Assembly (NCBI RefSeq): GCF_003143955.1
Contig: NZ_QFVS01000003.1
Span: 54,643-118,642 of the forward strand
Direction: 5' to 3'
Length of the DNA: 64,000 bases
Source of the DNA: Kurthia zopfii
GTDB taxonomy: Bacteria > Bacillota > Bacilli > Bacillales_A > Planococcaceae
Under the pieces are notes generated by a model that did not search any database, was not told where the DNA came from, and was given only the letters and a program-made list of their open reading frames with translations. The number at the start of each line of letters is the position of its first letter. Positions within the stretch are counted from its first letter, which is position 1. The position numbers were made by a program, and so were the translations under genes. Below, in pieces: positions 37,612-46,630 of the stretch.

Positions 37612-38676
37612 TTACAGTAAGCTAATATTACATTTCTCTAATAAATCTTTCAATGCTGGTCTCGAATTTCCATCTCGACCTACGATTTCATGTGCTGTAA
37701 TCATCGAGTTCAATACCGCTTCCTCCGTCGCTTCACCTACTGCTCGAAAAGCGACATCGATCACTTCTTCTGGAATTTGAGGAATCGCTATTAATTTCGT
37801 TTTTTCATCATGCGGAATTTTTGTCGCTGTCGAAAATCCGATAACAACTTCTCCGCTACCTGTTGTTATAATCGAGCCTGTTCGTGATAGCCCTGTCACC
37901 GTTCTTTTTAAAATCCTTTGAAGTTGTCTTTCCGAAACCGGTAAATCGGTCGCAACAATTGTCATGATCGAGCCTTTATCTTCTTCCTTATACACTTCAT
38001 CGAGTTTTTGCTTCAATTGCTGACCAACTGGATTCCCTTGAATCATAAAGTCTTTTAATATGCCAAAGTTCGTCAAAACGAGTACACCTAATGTATACGA
38101 GCCAAATTCGAAGTCCATTATTCTCGAAGCGGAGCCGATTCCTCCTTTTAATGAATAGCAAAGCATACCCGTTCCTGCGCCGACTGCTCCTTCTTCAAAT
38201 ACTTCATGGCAGTTAATCAGTGCTTCTCGTATATGCTCGGGTTTAACATATTTACCGCGGATATCGTTGATGATCATATCATTACATTCACCAATTACTG
38301 AATTCACCGTACCTGTCGTTCGCCCAATTTCAGGATTCTGTTCTAACATATAGTCAATTAAAGTATCTGCTGCAACACCCGTACTTAAAGTATTCGTCAA
38401 AATAATCGGTGTTTCAATCGTCCCAAGCTCCGCCAATTGAACCGTCCCCATTGACTTACCAAAACCATTGATGACATGGCTTGAAGCGACTAATTTTTCT
38501 TTAAATACATTGCCACTATGAGGGAGGATTGCCGTGACACCCGTCTGCATATCCCCTTCACTCAAAGTGACATGCCCTACTTTTACCCCTTCGACATCTG
38601 TAATCGCATTTAAACGCCCCTTCTTCATTTCCCCAATCTCAATTCCATAATCTCGAATTTTTTTCTTATTATGCAT
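37612..38676 (-). CDS. P1-family peptidase (DmpA-like aminopeptidase)
   Basis: 354 residues with an AAGGGGTG RBS. DmpA-type motifs are present: NAITDVEGVKVGHVTL, NTLSTGVAADTL, GTVNSVIGECND and the autoproteolysis region GAVGAGTGMLCYSLKGGIGSASR, with cleavage expected before the Ser of GGIG-S. The family is self-processing N-terminal nucleophile aminopeptidases or esterases. Cytoplasmic, single gene. Confidence 0.9.
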   Translation of the reverse strand: MHNKKKIRDYGIEIGEMKKGRLNAITDVEGVKVGHVTLSEGDMQTGVTAILPHSGNVFKEKLVASSHVINGFGKSMGTVQLAELGTIETPIILTNTLSTGVAADTLIDYMLEQNPEIGRTTGTVNSVIGECNDMIINDIRGKYVKPEHIREALINCHEVFEEGAVGAGTGMLCYSLKGGIGSASRIMDFEFGSYTLGVLVLTNFGILKDFMIQGNPVGQQLKQKLDEVYKEEDKGSIMTIVATDLPVSERQLQRILKRTVTGLSRTGSIITTGSGEVVIGFSTATKIPHDEKTKLIAIPQIPEEVIDVAFRAVGEATEEAVLNSMITAHEIVGRDGNSRPALKDLLEKCNISLL

Positions 38677-38700
38677 TTAAAGCACCCCTTTATTTTATGT

Positions 38701-38735
38701 AAAAAAAGTTACACCTTTATCGCTAAAGATGTAAC
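38701..38735 (-). terminator. Terminator of the lipoprotein nuclease gene
   Basis: On the minus strand GTTACATCTTTAG pairs with TAAAGGTGTAAC, followed by seven T. Confidence 0.87.
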
Positions 38736-38743
38736 TCTCTGTT

Positions 38744-39733
38744 CTATTCCCCTACCATGCCATCATTATCATTATCACGCATGTATTGATATAACCAATG
38801 ATCTCTTGTTATCGGCATTTTATAGCCCGCTGCTTTAGCTTCAGCAATCGTTACTTCACCATTCCCATTCGTATCAACTGAAGCTAAATTACCACTAGCT
38901 GCTGGCGCATTTTGCTTCGGTGCTGTTGGTTTTGAAGCAGCTGGTTTTTGTGTTGTTAATCCTTGTTTTGCATTTTCTTGATCAGGGTTTTTATTGTCAA
39001 ATTCATCGACAATTTTTTCACCACGTAAAGTGTACGTATATTTGTATCTAGAAGGGATTTGCGTTGTCGTATTCGGATACGTAATAATCGCTTCGAAATT
39101 CGTCGCTCCACCTGCATCACGCATTACTCGCTCCATATAAGCTTGATCACCATGACGATTTAATGTACTATCTTGTGGCGTAATATTGTACGCATTTGAA
39201 ACGCCACCTAATGAATCCGCAATAATATGCCCTTCATCAAGGTCTGAACGCTCCACTCCTGGAACTTTCGCTTCATCAGAATAGTAACGACCTGTTGATT
39301 TTACTGGCTCTGTCGCATCATCCTGCACAGTAATTCGATCCGCAATTACGCGCACTAATTGACCATGTTCATTCGTAAATGCCCAATATTTACGATCACC
39401 AAAACCAATATCTACGACTACTTTCGACTGTCTAGTTCCCGATAAATCGCCACCATCCACTACAATTAAAGTGTAGCCTGCAAACTGATCTTTCTTCGGT
39501 TTTGGTTTTGGCTTTGGTTTTTCTTCTTTTTTCTCTTCTACTGGTTCTTTCTTTTCAACAACTGGCTCTTCTTTTTCCTCTTTAACCGGCTCAGCCTTTT
39601 CTTCTTTCTCCACTGGCGTAACTACTTCGGCTTCAGCTTTCGAATCCGTTACCGCAGCTTCTTCTTCATTCGAGCAACCTACTAGTAAAACTGCCATAAA
39701 AGCAGCTACTAAAAAACTCATATTCTTTTTCAA
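38744..39733 (-). CDS. Lipoprotein DNA/RNA non-specific endonuclease with calcium-binding-like C-terminus
   Basis: 329 residues from TTG 39733 (GGAG nine bases upstream); the longer upstream reading lacks an RBS. Lipobox LLVGC gives Cys20. A highly charged Glu/Lys/Pro linker (about 25-85) follows. The nuclease domain has DEGHIIADSLGG with the catalytic His and NAYNITPQDSTLN with the metal-site Asn (NUC/Endonuclea_NS_2 type). The C-terminal 45 residues hold two DxNxxG or DxDNDG loops resembling EF-hand/Excalibur repeats. Surface nuclease for DNA scavenging or defence is plausible. Confidence 0.85.
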   Translation of the reverse strand: MKKNMSFLVAAFMAVLLVGCSNEEEAAVTDSKAEAEVVTPVEKEEKAEPVKEEKEEPVVEKKEPVEEKKEEKPKPKPKPKKDQFAGYTLIVVDGGDLSGTRQSKVVVDIGFGDRKYWAFTNEHGQLVRVIADRITVQDDATEPVKSTGRYYSDEAKVPGVERSDLDEGHIIADSLGGVSNAYNITPQDSTLNRHGDQAYMERVMRDAGGATNFEAIITYPNTTTQIPSRYKYTYTLRGEKIVDEFDNKNPDQENAKQGLTTQKPAASKPTAPKQNAPAASGNLASVDTNGNGEVTIAEAKAAGYKMPITRDHWLYQYMRDNDNDGMVGE

Positions 39734-39828
39734 TTTAAACGCTCCTATATCTCTAAATATTATTGTATAGGTACATTTTAACAGAAAGAAAGTTAAAAAA
39801 CGTCCAAATTCCAAATATATGGGTTTTT

Positions 39829-40797
39829 TTATTTAGTTTTCACTTTAAAGTAGCGCATTCCTTTTGGTACACCTTGCAAAGCGAGTTTACCGGATAGAGC
39901 TAATTGAATGATGCGGTACTCAATAAATCGATCACCAATATATTGTTCTAAGTTACCGATGACCTCTCCAACTGCTCTTGCAGCTAGTATAAAATCACCT
40001 TCTCCGCCAGCTTCTTTCACCATTTCTAAAATAAATTCATCGAAATAGGACACTTGCACAGTTTTAACTTTGCCATCTTCCCAAATTCTAAGCATACTTT
40101 CATTTTCTGTTAATTTTTCCCATTGTTTTTCGAATTCATGAAGTACATCTTTCGAAAGTAATGTTTGCGAATTTTCATCTTTTAGCAGCGTATTTAATTG
40201 CTCACTATACACTTCTCCAGTGTAACGAACATCATATAATTTATTCGGATTGACCCAAATAATTTCATTCGAATGATGCTTTAATTGATCCAGTATAAAC
40301 ATTAACGCTGTCTGCTCATGCGCATTCTCTCCAGCCCAAATATAAATTGGGTGAGTTGCAGGAATCGTAGAAAGTTTTTCAATATTATTCATACAATTCT
40401 TCTCGTATGAAAAACTCTCTTCATCTTCCATATTCAAATGACCATCGAGCCACTCATGACGCTTCGCAATCCCTTTTGCCTCATGTAACTCAGTGATTGG
40501 TGCAATTGAAAAAATATCATCAAAACAAATAACATTTTCTTGAATCGCCATCTTCAAACTGCCACTAGTTGAAACTCCAAAGACGATATGTGTAGATGAA
40601 CATTCAGTCGCCTCTATTTGTTGAGATTCCACTGATCGAATTAAATCACCGTATGTTTCTTTCACGTCTTCAAAAAAAGCACTCGCATCTATTTTATTCT
40701 CCTCAACCGATTTCATCTCCATGAAAATATATTGAAGTAACACTTTTGCATCTTTCTCACTAATCGAATTTAAGATTGAACGAATTTCTGTAAACAT
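39829..40797 (-). CDS. DUF1835/DUF3658 domain protein
   Basis: 322 residues with a GGAGG RBS. The middle has DUF1835 features (THIVFGVSTSGSLKMAI, ICFDDIFSIAPI, KRHEWLDGHL, IYIWAGENAHEQTALMFIL), and the tail after about residue 240 matches DUF3658 (DGDFILAARAVGEVIGNL, FIEYRIIQLALSGKLALQG). Proteins of this type are common in Bacillales and have no assigned function. It starts 15 bases after the helicase stop. Confidence 0.8.
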   Translation of the reverse strand: MFTEIRSILNSISEKDAKVLLQYIFMEMKSVEENKIDASAFFEDVKETYGDLIRSVESQQIEATECSSTHIVFGVSTSGSLKMAIQENVICFDDIFSIAPITELHEAKGIAKRHEWLDGHLNMEDEESFSYEKNCMNNIEKLSTIPATHPIYIWAGENAHEQTALMFILDQLKHHSNEIIWVNPNKLYDVRYTGEVYSEQLNTLLKDENSQTLLSKDVLHEFEKQWEKLTENESMLRIWEDGKVKTVQVSYFDEFILEMVKEAGGEGDFILAARAVGEVIGNLEQYIGDRFIEYRIIQLALSGKLALQGVPKGMRYFKVKTK

Positions 40798-40812
40798 TGT
40801 AAAACCTCCAAA

Positions 40813-43800
40813 TTATTTATTATAAGCTTCAATTATTTTCATTGTATTATTTGCTACTGAACTACCTAAGGATGAATAGAGCTTTTTATCCCCAATAATA
40901 TAAAGTTCCTTTTTCGCTCTCGTCGCCGCAACATTAATAATATTTGGTTGTTCTACTGCCCAATTAGCTGCGCCTTTGCTACTCATATCTGCGCCTAACA
41001 CAAGAAAAACTATATCCGCTTCTTTTCCTTGGAATGTATGAACAGTTCCAATATTAACAACTTTGTTATTTTCTTTGATTGGGAAGTCGATTTCTTCTAA
41101 TGTTTTCACAAGTTTCTGAGCAACATTTTTAAACGGCGTTATAACATAGATATTTGATTTCTTAAGAGGATTATTTTCGATAATTCCTTTAATCTCTTCT
41201 TTTAATTTTTCTCCTTGTTCATGCACATATTTTTCTTTTGCTACACCAGTAATGTCATACCATTTAGAAATACCCGACGATTTTTTCTTTGGTGGTAACA
41301 CCATTAAACCGTTATAAGAAATTTTATTCGAAATACTGAACATTGGGTTATCACAACGTCTATGAACCCAAAGTGGAATACCAATCCAATCATCTTCCTT
41401 ATAAAAGCCAAACTGACTTGTATCATCAACAATTGTTTGTGTAGAAGCACTTTCTGAAATAAATTTCTCATCTACGTTATACTTCTTAGCAATAATATTT
41501 AATACTTTTGGATCAAGCGGCAATACTGGTTTGATTTGTTCAGGATCTCCTACCACTACAACTTTATTACTTCTAAATATTCCACCAATACTTGATTGTG
41601 GTAATGCTTGTCCAGCTTCGTCAATAAAGAGATGTCCAATACTATTTTCATTCATATATTTAAACATCTTACTCAAACTTGCGAATGTAGTACCTATTAC
41701 AGGAATAGCAAAGTTAATCCAATGCCATGATTCATTTATTAATTCATAGCCATTATCCTTAGACAATTGTTGTTCTTGGTTTTTCCAAACCAATACAGCA
41801 GCCTTAAGACTTTTATAATTTTCATATAAAAACTGTTTTCTTACTTTTAGTGCAGCCATAAATAACTGCATTTGTAATTCCCTAAATTCATCTCCATACC
41901 AGGGATTAGAATTTTGAAGTTCTTCATAACTAACCGAAAGGTCTATCACTTCAATGCCCGATGACTGCAATTCATTTGTAATTGAAGTAATTTGATTATC
42001 AATTTTATTAAGCAATCGGATTTGCTGAGTTTCCCACTTTTCAAATTTAGCAATTAACTCTTTTTTTGTAGTATTTAGCTTATTAAGCGTTTTTTCACAT
42101 GTTAATAATTCTTTATTTCTTTCCCTTTTACTATTTTTAATGTCATGAATTAGTTTAGTTTCATGAGCAACTAATTCCAACTGCTCGCTTACACTATTTA
42201 GGTAATTACGAATTATTTTCCTTGAAAAAATTTTTTTGAATGCATAAAAACTTGGCTTATTCGTCTCTAGTAACATCAATTTCTTTTTGGATAAATCATT
42301 TAATTCTAATTGATTTTGTTCCTCGATTTCTAAATCACCAATCATTAAATCTATGTCATTAATTTTATTTTCATTTTTTATTTCTTCGTAATTAATATGT
42401 TCTAAATCGGAAGTCAATTTATCTTCTAGATTATGTTTTTCTTCATTAAATTTCTTTTCTCGTTCAGAATAATCTCTTTTCAGCTCTCCTAATTTAATAT
42501 TTTTTTCAAACAGCCCTTGCATATTTTCCTTATAACGCTCAACTTTAAATAGTATTTCATTAAACTCTTCATAAACATTTCCATCATTAATATAATTATC
42601 TTTTAATTCCAATACCATCATTTCAATTGTCGACATAAGTTTTTTAATATTTGAGTTCTTCCCACCTTCAAGTGAGAAAACGCCCCAATTCAATTTACTT
42701 TTTTCACTTTCTTCGTTCGCGATTTCGGTAAAATAATCTACATTTAATATTTCTTCGCTCACTTCATTACTTAAACCTTTTAGTTTAGGCAGATCATCAA
42801 CAATGTTTTGTACAGCACCATTGTTCGAACTTGCAACTACAATATTTTTTTCAGAAATTACATTTGGTAAGAAACCAAATTTACCACTCTTAAAATATAC
42901 AACGTCCCTTTCTATTTCTTTTGACTTCATTTTTGTTATATCAATCGCTTGTTTAACGATCAGGTCCGCAAAAATTTCTTTTAATAAGGTTGTCTTACCT
43001 GTTCCTGGAGGACCATTGACACTCATGATATTATTCGAATCGTTTAAAGAAAGATTAATTGCGACTTGTTGCATAAACGATGACTTATGTTCAACATCTC
43101 CTAGAAATCTACCTAATGGATATAACTTTGGTTGCAAGACGCCTTCTTCAAAAATTCTCGGATTAAAATTTGAAGAGTTTTTATTACTATCAAGATTAAT
43201 TCTGTTTCCTGAAAACCCTCTTAAATATCGATTTAAATTATCTTGGTTAATTTTTTTAGCTTTTGTAAGATCTTCAATAAAAAATGAATGCAGATTTGCA
43301 TCCATATTTTCAATATCGCTTAAATATTTATATCTAAAAGCCTTTAAACTTCCATACTTCAACATTAATTCATTGAAAGCTTTATTAAAATCTGTATTAA
43401 ATTTAATAGCTAATTGATCTTTCACTTCATTTTCAATTTTTGTGAAATCCATTGGGAATACCTTATGTTCTTTAATATATCCACTTATTGTTAAAAATAA
43501 TTTTTCTACTTCTATATTCATGTAATCATCAAAATAAATTGCAATTGAAAATTTTTCAGAGTTTGTTACATTTTCATCATTTAATTGTATTTTATATGTT
43601 GTACAAAAATATTCTATAACTTCTTTAAACTCAAAAATCCCAAAGTAAAATACAATACCTGGATTTTTTCCATAAGAACCTTGTTTTTTTATGTAATTCA
43701 AAAAGTAACTTTTCCAATCTTGCTCCTTTTTAAACAACTGTTGAATAGCTCGATCTTTCTTATTGATTGTTCCTTCAGTAAACTGCTCTATTGTAATCCA

Positions 43801-43860
43801 CGAATCTAAAATATCACCATACTTATTCACTAATATTTCCACCTCGACTAAAATTTTCAT
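40813..43860 (-). CDS. Superfamily 1 (Upf1/Dna2-like) AAA helicase with long coiled-coil insertion
   Basis: About 1015 residues if the ATG at 43860 is the start; the frame is open from TTG 43905, and neither has a strong RBS. Walker A GPPGTGKTT lies around 298-306 of the longer reading. About 400 residues rich in Lys/Glu/Leu coiled coil separate it from the Walker B segment HLFIDEAGQALPQSS and VVVGDPEQIKPV. Motifs near the C-terminus, GTVHTFQGKEADIVFL and NVAATRAKKELYIIGD, are SF1B-type. Likely nucleic-acid translocase. Its lower GC and isolated position suggest acquisition; a defence role is inference. Confidence 0.82.
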   Translation of the reverse strand: MKILVEVEILVNKYGDILDSWITIEQFTEGTINKKDRAIQQLFKKEQDWKSYFLNYIKKQGSYGKNPGIVFYFGIFEFKEVIEYFCTTYKIQLNDENVTNSEKFSIAIYFDDYMNIEVEKLFLTISGYIKEHKVFPMDFTKIENEVKDQLAIKFNTDFNKAFNELMLKYGSLKAFRYKYLSDIENMDANLHSFFIEDLTKAKKINQDNLNRYLRGFSGNRINLDSNKNSSNFNPRIFEEGVLQPKLYPLGRFLGDVEHKSSFMQQVAINLSLNDSNNIMSVNGPPGTGKTTLLKEIFADLIVKQAIDITKMKSKEIERDVVYFKSGKFGFLPNVISEKNIVVASSNNGAVQNIVDDLPKLKGLSNEVSEEILNVDYFTEIANEESEKSKLNWGVFSLEGGKNSNIKKLMSTIEMMVLELKDNYINDGNVYEEFNEILFKVERYKENMQGLFEKNIKLGELKRDYSEREKKFNEEKHNLEDKLTSDLEHINYEEIKNENKINDIDLMIGDLEIEEQNQLELNDLSKKKLMLLETNKPSFYAFKKIFSRKIIRNYLNSVSEQLELVAHETKLIHDIKNSKRERNKELLTCEKTLNKLNTTKKELIAKFEKWETQQIRLLNKIDNQITSITNELQSSGIEVIDLSVSYEELQNSNPWYGDEFRELQMQLFMAALKVRKQFLYENYKSLKAAVLVWKNQEQQLSKDNGYELINESWHWINFAIPVIGTTFASLSKMFKYMNENSIGHLFIDEAGQALPQSSIGGIFRSNKVVVVGDPEQIKPVLPLDPKVLNIIAKKYNVDEKFISESASTQTIVDDTSQFGFYKEDDWIGIPLWVHRRCDNPMFSISNKISYNGLMVLPPKKKSSGISKWYDITGVAKEKYVHEQGEKLKEEIKGIIENNPLKKSNIYVITPFKNVAQKLVKTLEEIDFPIKENNKVVNIGTVHTFQGKEADIVFLVLGADMSSKGAANWAVEQPNIINVAATRAKKELYIIGDKKLYSSLGSSVANNTMKIIEAYNK

Positions 43861-43984
43861 TTTATTATTAAGCCTAACATAATATGTTCCTATGTCGTTT
43901 AACAATTGATTAATTTAGATAAAAAGACTTATAAATATTCACTATACTTCTCTTATTTATTTAAAAGCTAAGTGTAGACAACTA

Positions 43985-44033
43985 TATCACATTGTGATAC
44001 ATTGAAAATACAATATATCATAATGTGATATAT
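43985..44033 (+). promoter_or_regulatory. Paired palindromes, probable PadR operator and promoter
   Basis: TATCACATTGTGATA (43985-43999) is a near-perfect palindrome. A second one at 44013-44033 has arms ATATATCA and TGATATAT around a TAATG centre. They share the TATCA-N5-TGATA core 29 bases apart and end just before the padR RBS, so binding would cover the promoter. Autoregulation by PadR is inferred. Confidence 0.7.
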
Positions 44034-44047
44034 CAGGAGATGATACT

Positions 44048-44362
44048 TTGAAAAATAATGATCAATTAACAGACTCAATGTTCCATATCATGTCAGCATT
44101 GGCAAAGCCAAGACATGGTTATGCTGTGATGAGCTTAATAGAAGAAGCCTCACATGGACTGATTAAAATTGGCCCCGCTTCTATGTACACAATTATTAAA
44201 AAGCTACTGCAAAATGAATGGATTTTCTTATATGACGATTCCGATTCGAGAAGAAAGATTTATACATTAACAGATTTAGGTCGTAGCATCTTATTGAAGG
44301 ATGTTGAATTAAGAAAAAGAATGATTTCTTTAGCAGAAAAAGAAATGGAGGAATTAGAATGA
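44048..44362 (+). CDS. PadR-family transcriptional regulator
   Basis: 104 residues from TTG, with GGAGATG RBS. Winged-helix PadR pattern: FHIMSALAKPRHGYAVMSLIEEAS, then IGPASMYTIIKKLLQNEWI and the wing DDSDSRRKIYTLTDLGRSIL. It overlaps the DUF2812 gene by four bases (ATGA), the standard PadR-DUF2812 pairing. Confidence 0.93.
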   Translation: MKNNDQLTDSMFHIMSALAKPRHGYAVMSLIEEASHGLIKIGPASMYTIIKKLLQNEWIFLYDDSDSRRKIYTLTDLGRSILLKDVELRKRMISLAEKEMEELE

Positions 44363-45063
44363 AGAAGAAGTATCTTATGTCTGGTGGATTGGCTTTTTCA
44401 GAGCAAAAAGATATGGATAAACTTAATAAGCTTGCAGCGAAAGGATGGCATGTTGAAAAATTTGCGCCCTTAGGTTATTCATTACAAAAGGGTGAGCCAA
44501 CTAATCATATTTACTGTATTGATTATCATAAATTAAATACTGATTCAGAAGAATATTTCGAGCTTTTCCAACAATCTGGTTGGTCTCATATTGATTCGCA
44601 ATCTGATTTACATTTATTCACTGCACCACCTGAAACTACGCCAATCTATACAGATCAAGAAACGAAAATAACGAAATATGAAAACTCTACAAAATCTTTA
44701 AAAACCATTTCACTAGCACTTATTCTTTTAACTTTTACTGCATGGTTTATTCATAGCCAATTAGCAAGTTCCTTACAGACAATCTCATTTACGATTGCTT
44801 CTTTACTTACGCTATTATCAATTCCATTATTACTAACAACACTTGCTTCATTCGGTAATAAATGGCGTACCGAAAATAAAGCTTTCAAGTATTTTTTAAG
44901 TAAAGCTGTACCGATTACATGTTTAATACTCGGGATCTCATCACTTTTCTTTTTGTATTCAAGCGCATGGCTAATAATTGTTTCTGCCATTATAGGTGGA
45001 ATTGCAGGCGTTTTAATACTTCAATTCATTATTAAATTCTTTCTCTCAATGAAAAATGCCTAA
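44359..45063 (+). CDS. DUF2812-domain membrane protein
   Basis: 234 residues. The N-terminal ~90 residues are a soluble DUF2812 domain (FSEQKDMDKLNKLAAKGWHVEKFAPLGYSLQKGE, then CIDYHKLN and FQQSGWSHI). Four hydrophobic spans follow. Such proteins are typically the controlled target of an adjacent PadR regulator; the signal is unknown. Confidence 0.9.
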   Translation: MKKKYLMSGGLAFSEQKDMDKLNKLAAKGWHVEKFAPLGYSLQKGEPTNHIYCIDYHKLNTDSEEYFELFQQSGWSHIDSQSDLHLFTAPPETTPIYTDQETKITKYENSTKSLKTISLALILLTFTAWFIHSQLASSLQTISFTIASLLTLLSIPLLLTTLASFGNKWRTENKAFKYFLSKAVPITCLILGISSLFFLYSSAWLIIVSAIIGGIAGVLILQFIIKFFLSMKNA

Positions 45064-45078
45064 TAAGGAGGCTATCTT

Positions 45079-45255
45079 ATTTTACTCATTACACCAACAT
45101 GTATTTCATGTAAAAAAACCATTCAAAATGATGAAGAAGTTTATGTAAAATTACGCTACCCAAAAAGAAAAGGAATTACTGAAATTAAAGCATTTTTAAA
45201 CCTCGAAGGAACGTTCATTTGTGAAGAATGTTCAAAGGAAAAATTCGAGAAATAA
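45079..45255 (+). CDS. Small CxxC...CxxC zinc-ribbon-like protein with apparent ATT start
   Basis: Translating back from the TAA at 45253 gives a 58-residue frame with CISC near the N-terminus and CEEC near the C-terminus, and between them EEVYVKLRYPKRKGITEIKAFLN. A perfect AAGGAGG (45065-45071) lies in front, and the codon seven bases downstream is ATT; no ATG, GTG or TTG occurs in frame before the first Cys. It resembles the short Bacillales proteins carrying the misleading label Fe3+ hydroxamate ABC transporter substrate-binding protein. Third gene of the padR operon. Confidence 0.72.
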   Translation: MLLITPTCISCKKTIQNDEEVYVKLRYPKRKGITEIKAFLNLEGTFICEECSKEKFEK

Positions 45256-45257
45256 AT

Positions 45258-45297
45258 AAAAAATGAACCTATTCATAATGAGTAGGTTCATTTTTTA
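45258..45297. terminator. Bidirectional terminator
   Basis: AATGAACCTA pairs with TAGGTTCATT, flanked by A and T runs, between the converging padR and ATPase operons. Confidence 0.87.
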
Positions 45298-45771
45298 TAT
45301 TCTAATCTGTACTAGTTTTTGTAAGTTCGCCTCTAAATCATCCGTATATTCCCCATTGGTTACGATGTTTCTAAATGTCATAAATTCTCCAGCAGCTTCG
45401 CAAAAAGCAGTAATAAAGGTCGTCACTTCACTTGTTAATGATTGATCATCCACTGTTAATTTCAAATAATGTTTTCCCTTTTTCTCAAATTTCACTTCGA
45501 TTGGCGCGTTTGGAAAATAGATTTCACCATAGCCCGATTCCATACATTCAAGCAATGTTTGCGCATAGTAATTCCATAGAGGATCAATCTCATCCGATTG
45601 ATCAAAATCTACTATTTGATAGCCTTCAAAGACAATTTTTCCATCCAAATTCGTAAAACCATCTGTTAAAAAATCATCTTTTCGCATGGTAAATTCTCGA
45701 ATTGAGCCCATTTGTGAAATTGGCATAAATTCATCTGTATCCTCTATATAAATACTCGTTCTAATTTCCAA
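45295..45771 (-). CDS. Protein of unknown function, fourth gene of the ATPase operon
   Basis: About 158 residues from TTG 45771, nine bases after GAGGTG; an upstream in-frame ATG at 45813 would overlap the preceding gene and lacks an RBS. Acidic protein of alternating strands and helices, with no signal peptide, membrane span or motif that I recognise. A segment such as DGKIVFEGYQIVDFDQSDEIDPLWNYYAQ in the middle may help homology searches. Thirteen bases separate it from the PH-like gene. Confidence 0.65.
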   Translation of the reverse strand: MEIRTSIYIEDTDEFMPISQMGSIREFTMRKDDFLTDGFTNLDGKIVFEGYQIVDFDQSDEIDPLWNYYAQTLLECMESGYGEIYFPNAPIEVKFEKKGKHYLKLTVDDQSLTSEVTTFITAFCEAAGEFMTFRNIVTNGEYTDDLEANLQKLVQIRI

Positions 45772-45784
45772 CTTTACGCGCACC

Positions 45785-46066
45785 TCACTTAAAAAATTTC
45801 TTATACGCTTCAATAAATCGCTCCGGTGATTGCTTCACTTGATACATGAATACGCCACGCATCGTGTGTAAATAAAGTAAGCCACCTTCATTGGCAATCG
45901 CTTTGTACGAAATGTCAGTCACAATATTAATTGGGAATTCTCGATATGCGGTAACGACACGATCCTCATATAAATAAATGATGCGATTATGTTCAATCTG
46001 ATTTTGTTCGAGCCCCGTCACTTGTCGCTCTAATTTTATATATTCATGTTGTGCGATTAATTTCAT
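45785..46066 (-). CDS. Small PH-like protein of unknown function
   Basis: 93 residues. The run RIIYLYEDRVVTAYREFPINIVTDISYK, then GLLYLHTMRGVFMYQVK and a final amphipathic helix (PERFIEAYKKFFK) has the seven-strand-plus-helix look of a bacterial PH domain. The AGGTG RBS is acceptable. Fifteen bases separate it from the Toprim-like gene. Confidence 0.68.
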   Translation of the reverse strand: MKLIAQHEYIKLERQVTGLEQNQIEHNRIIYLYEDRVVTAYREFPINIVTDISYKAIANEGGLLYLHTMRGVFMYQVKQSPERFIEAYKKFFK

Positions 46067-46081
46067 TTTTTCACCTACTAT

Positions 46082-46627
46082 TTACTTTAATAAACTATAA
46101 ATCGTGTCTTCAGATTTTACTGGTCTTTTTTGATGATACAGTTGTAAAGCATTTAGTAAGTCTGCCATTTCACTAAAATAATTTTTCATAAACCCTTTCT
46201 GCTTAATACCCTTTCCAAGCTTTAAATCTTCTGTACAGTATGAACTTGGTTTCTTATTACTTCTTTGATAGTTTTCGTACTTTCCTTCATTTAAAATAAT
46301 TAGCATTTCAATCTCAGGGCTCGTATAACAGTTAATGACTTCACCTTCCAAAATATTTTTGAAAGCACCCTTAATCTGATACTTTTCCGTTCTAGAATCA
46401 ATCACTCTAATAATTTCAATCTTTTGATTCGGTTCATATATTTGAGTTAAATATCGTGTTTCTAAATTTTTCGGTTTTCTCATTAGTCTCGTAAATAACT
46501 GTCCATCTAATAAATCACCCGACTGGAATTTCAATACGTTTTGTTCCAATAACATTTCGATAATTTCTAGTTCAGCATTTCCTTCACAAATACAGGCTAC
46601 TAAATTATTCGGAATATGATTGAACAT
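46082..46627 (-). CDS. Toprim-like/RloB-like partner of the AAA ATPase
   Basis: 181 residues. The start LVACICEGNAELEIIEMLLEQ resembles the Glu-bearing first strand of Toprim/OLD nucleases, and EIIRVIDSRTEKY may be the later acidic strand. Then INCYTSPEIEMLIILNEGKYENY and a Lys-rich C-terminal half. RloB and DUF4276-type proteins, partners of ATPases in defence loci, have a similar beginning. It starts three bases after the ATPase stop. Toprim assignment is by pattern only and residues are degenerate. Confidence 0.62.
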   Translation of the reverse strand: MFNHIPNNLVACICEGNAELEIIEMLLEQNVLKFQSGDLLDGQLFTRLMRKPKNLETRYLTQIYEPNQKIEIIRVIDSRTEKYQIKGAFKNILEGEVINCYTSPEIEMLIILNEGKYENYQRSNKKPSSYCTEDLKLGKGIKQKGFMKNYFSEMADLLNALQLYHQKRPVKSEDTIYSLLK

Positions 46628-46630
46628 CTA

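Noticed and set aside
42803..43417. 204-codon frame antisense to the helicase
   Set aside because: It is a shadow of the Walker A region of the helicase and its sequence has no family features.
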